Below, piece by piece: positions 1 through 7,817 of a stretch of DNA of 35,419 nt. The notes below the pieces were generated by a model, which was given only the letters and a program-made list of their open reading frames with translations, had not been told where the DNA came from and searched no databases. The position numbers and the translations under genes were made by a program. Source of the stretch: Circinella minor (Eukaryota > Mucoromycota > Mucoromycetes > Mucorales > Lichtheimiaceae); the NCBI GenBank assembly GCA_016758965.1, contig JAEPRB010000336.1, forward strand, positions 1-35,419. The letters are read 5' to 3'. Each line of letters opens with the position of its first letter. Position 1 is the stretch's first letter.

Positions 1-2
1 AT

Positions 3-105
3 GAAACAAGACATGGTCTTGAAGATGGTGATTATGTTTCATTTACTGAAATTGTGGGTATGCCTGAATTAAATAGTTCAGCTCCTAGAAAGATCAAGGT
101 TTTAG
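3..105 (+). CDS. UBA1: Ubiquitin-activating enzyme E1 (UBA1), internal exon fragment, 5' truncated by window edge
   Basis: The frame starting at base 3 reads about 34 residues containing [14 protein letters not shown] and then GMPELN and PRKIKV. This matches the conserved E1 segment in which yeast Uba1 has ARHGLEDG, followed by a FSEVEGM-like stretch and a KVEVLGP-like stretch. E1 adenylates ubiquitin and passes it as a thioester to E2 enzymes. The exon ends after the first base of what would be the family's Gly codon (KVL-G), at a good donor (G then GTACGT at 106). The expected next exon (a GPYTF/FSIG-type continuation) is not present. The next coding sequence is beta-tubulin instead. Recognition of the fragment is strong despite its shortness. 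Whether it belongs to a real gene here is uncertain. Confidence 0.8.
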
Positions 106-151
106 GTACGTAATTGAATCAAAAAAACTAAATGAAATTATATGAAAATAG
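106..151 (+). other. 46-nt intron joining E1 exon to beta-tubulin exon
   Basis: The donor is GTACGT at 106 and the acceptor AG is at 150-151, with a weak branch-like ACTAAA in between. Removing it fuses the E1 reading frame to the beta-tubulin frame in phase 1 without a stop: the codon G|TT gives Val before PFPRLHFF. An ATG at 142 inside the intron is in frame with tubulin and could give a false start, but it lies upstream of the acceptor. Confidence 0.55.
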
Positions 152-839
152 TTCCTTTCCCTCGTCTTCATTTCTTCATGGTTGGTTTCGCTCCCTTGAC
201 CGCTTTCAACTCACAACAATACCGTAATTTGTCTGTTCCTGAATTAACCGCACAAATGTTCGATGCTCGTAACATGATGGCTGCTTCTGATCCTCGTCAT
301 GGTCGTTATTTGACTGTTGCTACTATTTTCCGTGGTCGTTTGTCTACCAAGGAAGTTGAAAATCAAATGTTGGCTGTTCAACAAAAGAATTCTTCTTACT
401 TTGTTGAATGGATTCCTAACTCTGTCAAGACCTCTTTGTGTGATATCCCACCTGTTGGTTTGAAAATGTCTGGTACTTTTATTGGTAACAGTACTGCTAT
501 TCAAGAATTGTTCAAGCGTGTCAATGAACAATTCACTGCCATGTTCCGTCGTAAGGCTTTCTTGCATTGGTATACAGGTGAAGGTATGGATGAAATGGAA
601 TTCACTGAAGCTGAATCCAACATGAACGATCTTGTTTCTGAATATCAACAATATCAAGAAGCTGGTGTTGAAGATATGGAAGAAGAATTGGGTACGTAGT
701 TTATTCATTTTTAGAGCAAAGGAAAAGGGGGGAGAAAAAAAAAATAAGTAATATTAAGGTTACTAACAATTCATCTATAGAAGATGATTATCTTGAAGAA
801 GATGAAGAAGGTGTCTTGGAAGATCAAGAATTGCAATAA
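152..839 (+). CDS. Beta-tubulin, C-terminal part (5' part absent), divergent paralogue
   Basis: Coding exons are 152-691 and 781-839, split by an 89-nt intron with a GTACGT donor, a TACTAAC branch point and a CTATAG acceptor. The product starts at [17 protein letters not shown] and continues with [38 protein letters not shown] and [20 protein letters not shown]. These are the beta-tubulin second-domain and C-terminal helix signatures. The GTP-binding half (about 260 residues) is missing. The acceptor of the preceding 46-nt intron (106-151) fits phase 1, which is the phase of the E1 exon to the left. The paralogue is divergent: it has AFN where most beta-tubulins have ARG before SQQYR, and an unusually long acidic tail ending EDQELQ. 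It could be one of several fungal beta-tubulins, truncated by recombination or by assembly. Confidence 0.93.
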
Positions 840-1071
840 ACTTTTTTTTATAAATTAATACATTTCCTCCTCTTCTTCTCTCTTCCTTTCTTTTTTTTTT
901 TTTTTTCTTAATATAAAAATTTCTTATATATAATTATTATTATCAATTTTTTTTTTCTTAAAAAAAAACATAATCCCAAATCTTATTACCCTTTCTTTTC
1001 TCCCCCTCCTTCTTAAAAAAAAAAAACCTCCATTTAACAAACATAACATTTACAAGGTTTTTTTTTTTTAA

Positions 1072-1102
<31 letters not shown>

Positions 1103-1134
1103 TTTCTCTCTTACACACACACACACACGCACAC
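1072..1134. repeat. (CT)n followed by (CA)n microsatellites
   Basis: An uninterrupted CT run at 1072-1097, then CT-rich sequence, then a CA-rich run from about 1113 to 1134, lying about 240 bp after the tubulin stop codon. These are simple-sequence repeats with no coding potential seen. Confidence 0.9.
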
Positions 1135-1833
1135 ATCAAGATTTTTATAGCAACAAACGAAACGTCTTTTCCCCGTTTAATATTAAGGACCTATTATTAT
1201 GCCCTTGTTAAAATACAGAAAAAAACAAATCCTACTTTTTCTTATGAATATTTTTAAGTTTTTAGGATATTTTTTTTTTTAATATCAAACCCATATTTGA
1301 TAAAGTTTTTGGATTGAGTAAAAATTATTGATATTATATGTATATGTGTGTGAGGGAAAACAGAGATTCATAAAGTAATTTGCCACTGAGGAGATACTAC
1401 TATACATATTGAATATCTCTTATTTAAAATAGACTCTATTTAACAAGTTCAGTCATTATCTTAGTTGTACGTAACAATAAATAAATAGTAAGTTATTAAT
1501 ATAATTTATCCTATTGTTTTCAGCAGAGCAAGAACAAAAAGCTTATTATTCTTCTTATTATTATAAAAGTAGCTTTTTTTGATTAAAACTGATGGTTAAA
1601 AAAAACCAAAGACATTTTATATAACTCGGCCACGCCAAACATTGTATTTTTAGACTATGTTGTGTAACAAAACATAACATAAAAACATTTCCAATTCGTA
1701 AAGAGTTCTTTGGCGAAAAAAAAAAAATTCATGCTAGCTTATATTTATATTTCTTTTGGATGTGCATATAAAAATGAAATTAGTAGCCTGATGTCCATGG
1801 TTTAATTTTCACAGCCCAAAGTTATAAACCACC

Positions 1834-1950
1834 GCTGCTGTAAAAAAAATAAAATAAAAAAAGACTGGGGGCTGTAAAGTTACAGCCTTAGGTGATTTAC
1901 AGCCGCTGCACATGCTCTTTAGAGCATTTAAACCAATATACGTATACGTA
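1834..1950. repeat. Cluster of inverted repeats around TTACAGCC motif
   Basis: A perfect 8-bp inverted repeat GGCTGTAA / TTACAGCC with a 2-nt spacer lies at 1870-1887. It is flanked by GCTGCTGTAAAA (1834) and, in inverted orientation, TTTACAGCCGCTGC (1897-1910). Next come a perfect 7-bp inverted repeat ATGCTCT / AGAGCAT (1912-1927) and the palindrome TACGTATACGTA (1939-1950). The arrangement could be the relic of a small inverted-repeat element or a cluster of dyad protein-binding sites. No target-site duplication was identified. Confidence 0.5.
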
Positions 1951-3689
1951 TCTGATTATTAGCGAGAGTGATGTTTAGTAGTGTTGAATGTGTTGAAAGT
2001 TGAGACTTTTTAGTTTTCTCTTGACGTAAGCTTCCAGAGCTTTTGACAATAACAAAAAAAAAAAAAAAATAAAGATAAAAATATCAGAACGCAATATAAT
2101 GGTTAATTCAGAGACTAACAAAATAAGCCTTTGTAATGTATTTGTATGTATGTTTGTAAAAAAGGAACATAAACATTGTAGAACAAACAGTGGAGACAAG
2201 TTTTTATGCCTTCAATAGATTGAAAAAAAAATGTTCCTACGTACGTACGTATTCAAAGTCCTTTTCACCAAGCATTGCCCAAAGGTAGCTTATATCCACC
2301 AGATCACAAAGGAAATCATCACCTGAGTACGTAAAAAGTTTATTTGATGATTACAAAAAAAAAAAAAAAAAAAAAAACGCTTTTTTTTACTCCACCTTTT
2401 GTACTAACCAGAACAATTAGTTGGAACCTCATAAGATGGGGGTTATCTGTATCTTCATTTAAATTTGCTTTCGGGCTCTTTTGTTAAATCTTTACATATG
2501 GAGAGAAAGAGGAATAATGATGATGATGGTACGGCGGATGGATAATTCTACGTAGGAGCAAAAAAAAAAAAATCAAGTCTGTTGGTGATTGTTGTGTGAG
2601 AGGATAGTATTGAGGTTTGAGGTAAGAATGGATGGTCTATTTGTATCGATACAGGATTATTTGCGTCAAGCACACGATTTTTGTCCTGCTTTGCCGAACT
2701 GGCGATCATTTAAATTTCGCCCTAATAAATAGTGTATATCATTTAGTAAAAGCACAAATAACGATGCGTAAATAGCGTGGTGCAAAATCGTTGATGCAAA
2801 AATTGTAACGCAAAAAAAAAAAAAAAAAAAAAATTATGCTTGACGGAAAAAAAAAACCCTGCATATGATAAAGACTTTGTAACTTTATATTATTTAATGA
2901 CGATGATAAAGAAAATTCCATTCCTTCTTCTTTCTACGTAAGCAATTAGTTTCTAAATATATATATATATATTTATATTTATATCATTGTCATTATCAAT
3001 GCCGTATTTTGTAACCGAGACTACAAGTAAAATTAGATATATATATATCTAATATGTTTCATATATCGAATTAAACTCCTCCTTTTTACACACTTTTAAT
3101 GAAATTCCTTTTTTAATAGATTGAACCAAAAACAAAGAAGGAGAAAGTTCTTTTTTATTGAATTTTAATAATAGTAAAGAAAAGAGAAAGAGAAAGAGAA
3201 AGAGAGGGGATTGTTCATAAATAAGACTTTTTTTTTTTTGTTCAAATCAAACAATCATATAATTTATAGATTATAACATAGTAATCAAGTAGTTACACGC
3301 CTACACATGACTTTGAAGTTGTATTTGATAAGTTGTTATTTATTGTTTCTCGCCAAAGATGAATTTAACTTTTAATTTCCTGAAACAAACGAGTTTTTAT
3401 ATAACTTATATTATTCCCAAAGAATAAGAATTTCGTACCTTTGATAATTATTTAGAATATAATAATAAAAGATGTATATATATATATATATATATTTACG
3501 TATGGGAGTTTGAGAAAGGGTGGGGGTGATGATCAAGTGTTTATAATGTGGGGGAGCGGGGGGGATAGATGGACCAAAAAAAAAAAAAAAAAAAAAAGAA
3601 TTCCTCGGTGAATTCAAAAAAGGCATTAAACAAACCCGAGCCAAAACTCATAATATACGCGAATATGAAGTATATCTCTTTTCTATATC

Positions 3690-3850
3690 TCTAGACCCTT
3701 CTCCTCCTCCTCCTCCCCCCCCAACATAATACATTTGTTTTTTCCTTTGTCTAAAACTTTTCTTTTTTTTTTTTTTTAGCTCTCTTTCTTTCTCACTCAC
3801 TCTTTGTTTCTTTCTTTCTTATTTTTTCCACATTATTTTTCCCCTTTCGT
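3690..3850 (+). promoter_or_regulatory. Pyrimidine-rich leader upstream of membrane-protein gene
   Basis: The plus strand is almost pure C/T over long stretches (CTCCTCCTCC, long C and T runs, CTTTCTTT) just upstream of the ATG at 3926. Comparable CT-rich leaders precede the plus-strand genes at 19838 and 34962, and a GA-rich mirror precedes the minus-strand gene starting at 6308. Such tracts are common near transcription starts of filamentous fungal genes. The role here is inferred from position. Confidence 0.4.
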
Positions 3851-3912
3851 AATAAACATAAACACATAACACATTACAATAATAATAATAATAATAATAA
3901 TAAAAACTCTAA

Positions 3913-3951
3913 ATGACGATTCTAAATGGAGCCTTCGCCAACACACAATGA
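3913..3951 (+). other. Upstream ORF overlapping the start of the membrane-protein gene
   Basis: The ATG at 3913 opens a 12-codon frame that ends with TGA at 3949-3951, beyond the main ATG at 3926 and in a different frame. A ribosome initiating here would bypass the main start, so this could dampen translation of the membrane protein. Whether it lies in the mRNA depends on the unknown transcription start. Confidence 0.4.
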
Positions 3952-4747
3952 TGGAACAAACTATAATGACACTACAGCTACTCAACAACAACTTTCAACA
4001 TTGTCCATCGGGATAATTATTTTATGTGTTTTGTTTGGTCTTGCTCTTGTCATTGTTTTATTATTATTTATGCGACGCCGGAGACTTCAACATAATCAAC
4101 AAGAATGTAATGAAAAATCAGTAGCGCAGCAACAACAACAACAACAACAAGAACAAGAAGGAAATAATAATTATCAACAACAAGAATCTATACTTTTGCA
4201 TAAACAAAAAGAAAAAAAAAGAGAAAGAACAATTAAACAAAAAATAAAAGAAAATTTACCTTGGCATTATTCTGTTTCTAATAAACCAAAGGATGAAGAA
4301 GAAAGAATTGATGATTTAGTTTTTTCTGCTATACAACAACATCATCCAACTCCACCTTCTCATCCTTCTTATCCGTATCATCGTCAACATCATCATTATC
4401 CACATTATAATTCCAATCAATTATTACCCCAACATCAAAAACAACAAGAAGAAAATAATCATGGTATAAAAACAACTCAAATGATTGGAAATGAAAGTAC
4501 TATGTTTGAAGAAGGTTATTCTTATACACAAAGTAGTACCTTACATGGAACCATGACCCGTGCAAGTCATTGTAGCAGTAATATTATTTCTCATGATACA
4601 ACCGATCCTGTTTTAGTCTCACTTGCTCGTCAACATGAATTTGATCGGGTAGGTTATTATAAAAATCCGAATACCGTATCATCAGACCGAAATGAAGAGG
4701 AAGCTATGTTACAACGTTTATCTATGTCTTCATATCATGTTTGGTAA
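3926..4747 (+). CDS. Single-pass membrane protein with Gln/His-rich cytoplasmic tail, unknown function
   Basis: A single open frame of 273 aa. The first 25 residues are polar (Thr/Asn/Gln) with one N-glycosylation sequon (NDT, Asn14). One strong membrane segment follows at about 26-49, then RRRR, which by the positive-inside rule suggests N-out/C-in without a cleaved signal peptide. The tail has a polyglutamine run, a basic stretch near 95-110, a His/Pro/Tyr-rich segment near 140-165, and a more ordinary C-terminus ending HVW. I recognise no family. The start was chosen because it is the first ATG of the long frame, but a short out-of-frame ATG at 3913 precedes it. It is convergent with the similarly organised gene at 5253-6308. 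Single-exon structure is likely but not proven. Confidence 0.7.
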   Translation: MEPSPTHNDGTNYNDTTATQQQLSTLSIGIIILCVLFGLALVIVLLLFMRRRRLQHNQQECNEKSVAQQQQQQQQEQEGNNNYQQQESILLHKQKEKKRERTIKQKIKENLPWHYSVSNKPKDEEERIDDLVFSAIQQHHPTPPSHPSYPYHRQHHHYPHYNSNQLLPQHQKQQEENNHGIKTTQMIGNESTMFEEGYSYTQSSTLHGTMTRASHCSSNIISHDTTDPVLVSLARQHEFDRVGYYKNPNTVSSDRNEEEAMLQRLSMSSYHVW

Positions 4748-5252
4748 AAAAAAAAAAAAAAAGTCAGTTGAAAACAAAAGAAACCCCCCCCCTCCTCCTC
4801 TCTTTTTTTTTTTTTTTTCAATTCATATATATATACATTTATACATAAATTCATCTTCATATTTTATACATATATATTATACAAATTCATTCATCCTTGT
4901 ACATACTCTTTTTTTTATACTTCACAGTTCCTTCTTTTCCCAGAAATTATATATAAACATTTGATAAAATATATCTTAGTACCCAAATAATGTGTTTTCA
5001 ACCTCATTATATATAGTATTACGTATTTTATTACTTGTCTTTTACGAATCCATTTAATTAACATAGTACATTATACAATTATATATATATAATGGTTACA
5101 CTTTTAGTGTAAGTAAAACACATTTTATATGTAAAATATATATATACATTGACATTTATACAGACATATAATATAAAATCATTTGATAGAAGAAAAAAAA
5201 GAAATCAAACATTTTAAAACTGTACGTATATATATATATATAATTTAAAAGA
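4748..5252. other. Convergent intergenic spacer, no gene seen
   Basis: This lies between the stop codons of two convergent genes. It contains poly(A), poly(C)/poly(T) and many TATATA tracts, presumably shared 3' UTR and polyadenylation sequence. No ORF with believable composition was found. Confidence 0.6.
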
Positions 5253-6308
5253 TTACATTATTAAGTTATGATGATAGGATGGTGAAGAAGAAGATGAAGA
5301 TGATGTTATGAATGCCTTTTTTTCGTCTTGATCTGTTATATCTTTTTCTATTATTAATTGTTTTTCTCTTTGGTTTTCTTGATATCTTTGTTGTTGAAGT
5401 TGATGTACAAGATAATCTATACGATTTGCATGAGTATATTGACAATAACCCATAGCTACACTCCATTGCCAAATCAATTTTCGTCGTTTCTTTTTATTTT
5501 GTGTCCAATACCTCCATTTCTTGCCCATATTATTTGTTGTTGTTGAAATTAAAGTAGTTGTCGTTGTACTATGACTATTATTACTTTTACGACGTTGTTC
5601 TTGTTCTTGTTGTCGTTGTTGTTGTTGGGATAAAGGTCTAGAAGTTGATAAAGAAAATTCAGCTAATGTAGTAGATGAATCATAATAATATCCACTCATA
5701 GGTGTTATTCCAATAACAGAATGTGGACGAGGTAATATCGTTGCTGATACTGTATTATTAGATGATGATAAAGATGAAGATGATCTTGATGATAATATTG
5801 AGAGTGGTGGAGGAGGACAAGATTCATCTAATATATAAGAATAAGAGGATGAAGAAGAAGAAGAAGAAGAAGAAGAAGGAGGAGGAGGAAAAAACAATGA
5901 AATATCTGATAGATTATGTGTATGATTTGGAAATGTGAGTGGTCTTGGTGGTAATGAATAAGATGATATATCATTTGTTGTTGTTGGTAAATTAGCTTCG
6001 AGTAACTTTTCTTCTAAATGTTCTTGTTGTTTTTGTTCTTCTCGAGCTGTTGCTTGTATCCAAAATAAACGTAAACGTCCTCTTTCAAACCATAATTGAC
6101 GTTTCCTACGACGTCTATATTGCCAATATATACATCGCATAATATAAACAGAAATATAACACACAGCTAAGCATACGACAATAACAGGTATAGAATGAGT
6201 ATAAGCAAATGATTGTTCTAATGGAGTAGGAACATCAATAGAAATAGCTGTAGCAGCAATAGCAAATGTGTCCTGTGTTGCCTGTGGTGGCGGTTGTACT
6301 AATGACAT
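5253..6308 (-). CDS. Single-pass membrane protein with Ser-rich cytoplasmic tail, unknown function
   Basis: A single open frame of 351 aa starting at the ATG complement of 6306-6308. The N-terminal 38 residues are short and proline-containing, one membrane segment lies at about 39-61, and YRRRRKRQ follows immediately, predicting N-out/C-in topology. A juxtamembrane basic/aromatic helix follows (WFERGRLRLFWIQ). The rest is low complexity: Ser runs at about 142-158, further Ser-rich blocks, a Gln run near 226, Thr runs, then a more ordinary WRYWTQNKKKRRKLIWQW-like region near 264-283. No family was recognised. Its architecture parallels the convergent gene at 3926-4747, although the sequences are not obviously homologous. 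Confidence 0.7.
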   Translation of the reverse strand: MSLVQPPPQATQDTFAIAATAISIDVPTPLEQSFAYTHSIPVIVVCLAVCYISVYIMRCIYWQYRRRRKRQLWFERGRLRLFWIQATAREEQKQQEHLEEKLLEANLPTTTNDISSYSLPPRPLTFPNHTHNLSDISLFFPPPPSSSSSSSSSSSYSYILDESCPPPPLSILSSRSSSSLSSSNNTVSATILPRPHSVIGITPMSGYYYDSSTTLAEFSLSTSRPLSQQQQRQQEQEQRRKSNNSHSTTTTTLISTTTNNMGKKWRYWTQNKKKRRKLIWQWSVAMGYCQYTHANRIDYLVHQLQQQRYQENQREKQLIIEKDITDQDEKKAFITSSSSSSSPSYHHNLIM

Positions 6309-6708
6309 TGTTAAAAGTAACTAATTATACAAGAGGATGAAGAAGAAAAGGAGGGAGGGGGGGTATGAGAGAGAGAGAGAGAGAAAAAAAAGAGAGAAGA
6401 GAAGAGAAAGGAAAAAAAAAAGAAAGAAATTATATATAATAACTTGCTATCCTTTCACTACTATTCCTCAAAAAAAAAACTATAATTCTATAAAAATAAT
6501 AAGCTATTTATTTCAAGACACTACACCTACACAACTAAAAAGTCAAAAAAAGAAAAAAGAAAAGAAAAGAAAAAAAGAACAAGAAGAAGAAAAAAAAAAA
6601 AACAGATTAGACAGAAAGAGAGAAAATTATCTATCAAATTTTAATTGAATGTTTTTGTTTTTGTATAGAAGAGATTCTCATTGTCCCCTTTTTTTTTTTT
6701 TTTTCTCT

Positions 6709-6780
6709 TATAAAAGAAGTTGAAATAACAGTTAATTTCAGAATAAAGATATGTCTACTGTTACTACTACTTCTTGGTGA
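6709..6780 (+). promoter_or_regulatory. TATA box followed by 9-codon ORF
   Basis: TATAAAAG at 6709-6716 follows a 20-nt T-rich tract. An ATG 35 bp past it (6751) opens MSTVTTTSW and ends with TGA at 6778. The Trp codon overlaps a possible donor (TTG followed by GTGAAT), so this could instead be the first exon of an unrecognised spliced gene or a non-coding transcript. No downstream exon could be assigned. Confidence 0.3.
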
Positions 6781-7577
6781 ATGTTTCTTTTTTATTAAAA
6801 AAAAAGGGGGGAAAGGAGGGGAAGGGGAAGAGAGAATTATAACTCTCTTTTTTTTTTCTACATTTTGTATAAATGTAACGTAATATATAAAAATTTATAT
6901 AGAAATGACGATGATGATTTATACATGTTATATACTTTATATGGTTATTTTTAAATCTATCAAGGGACTTCTTTAATGGGAAGAAGAAGGGGGGTATTTC
7001 ATCTATCACAAGGAACTTTTTTTTGATTTGATAAAGTAGGTCGGTAACCATCGCGGGAATGCAGAAAAGTCGAATTGTTAATTTCTTTTACACCGAAGCT
7101 TATGCCTTTTTTTTTTTTTTTTTTGCATGTACCTTTTTAATCATTAATAACATCCATGTTTTCTTTGACATTTTTTTTTTTTTACCTCTCTTAAAACTTT
7201 TTTTATGGTTACTGTACGTATCGTATGTTTTTGAAAGAAAAACAACATATTTTTCTTCTAGTTTAGCCCAGGTAGGTAGTAAAAAAATATATATATATAT
7301 TCTTTTATCATGGTTGTAATTCAAATGATTCCTTGGCAGTTGTCATTTACTTCTTACCCCACTATTATACTTTTTTTCTTTTCTTTTTCTGCTTATCATT
7401 CATTCTCTCTTTTTCTTTATCTCCCTTTTTTTCTTATATTATAATAAAGTTTTTAATAATAATACAAACAAATATATATAAGATGCAAAATTTATTATGT
7501 GTGAATATAAAAACTTTTTTTTTTTTTTTTTTTTATACACAAGATATATATCTCTTTTTTATTTATTTTTATTTTCT

Positions 7578-7627
7578 TATATATATATATATATGCGCGC
7601 ATGTGTGTGTGTGTGTGTGTGTATGTG
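7578..7627. repeat. 50-bp uninterrupted alternating purine-pyrimidine tract (TA/GC/TG)
   Basis: The run goes from (TA)n through GCGCGC into (TG)n without breaking purine-pyrimidine alternation. It lies about 60 bp beyond the most distal candidate stop of the CNOT1 gene. Such tracts can adopt left-handed Z-DNA under supercoiling. Confidence 0.85.
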
Positions 7628-7817
7628 GCGGGTGAAGGGGTTTAGAAGGAGAGGGGTTAAAAGAAAAAAAAAAGGCTATGGTACATCTCTAAATTTGATT
7701 AATGGATCTACAACAATATATGAAAAGAATATGTCGCATAAAAATAATTTTTTGTCAATAATTTAATGAAATGACAGATAATTTATAATTATTATTATTA
7801 TTATTATTATTTGTTGC

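Larger units (their letters stand above)
840..3925. other. Intergenic, about 3.1 kb, low-complexity, no gene recognised
   Basis: The stretch after the tubulin stop is AT-rich, with many poly(A)/poly(T) runs, a CT repeat, a CA repeat, (TA)n tracts and a GAAAGA-type purine repeat near 3180-3210. Short ORFs on both strands are dominated by homopolymers or carry no recognisable family motif. The distinctive parts are the palindrome cluster at 1834-1950, the tandem ACGT at 2238-2251, and the CT-rich leader at about 3690-3850. Confidence 0.6.
6309..7688. other. Intergenic region rich in purine, poly(T) and alternating tracts
   Basis: The first 300 bases are almost pure A/G on the plus strand, which is the CT-rich leader of the minus-strand gene ending at 6308. 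Further on are a TATA box with a 9-codon ORF (6709-6780), long T runs, and a 50-bp alternating purine-pyrimidine tract (7578-7627). No gene with recognisable protein similarity was found. The ORFs here mostly encode Phe/Lys/Tyr homopolymer-derived peptides. Confidence 0.55.

Noticed and set aside
142..150. ATG at 142 as the start of a complete short tubulin gene
   Set aside because: It lies upstream of a proper acceptor AG at 150-151, and a true tubulin start would precede the whole GTP-binding half, which is absent.
244..708. 154-aa minus-strand ORF opposite the tubulin exon
   Set aside because: It is the shadow of a strongly conserved beta-tubulin exon on the plus strand and has no recognisable motif.
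3411..3644. 77-aa minus-strand ORF with Phe and Tyr-Ile runs
   Set aside because: Its sequence derives from poly(A) and (TA)n tracts, and nothing resembles a protein family.
7059..7766. Overlapping plus-strand ORFs of 86-100 aa
   Set aside because: They are mostly Phe, Tyr-Ile and Val-Cys repeats read from poly(T), (TA)n and (TG)n tracts; considered only as possible non-coding transcript.
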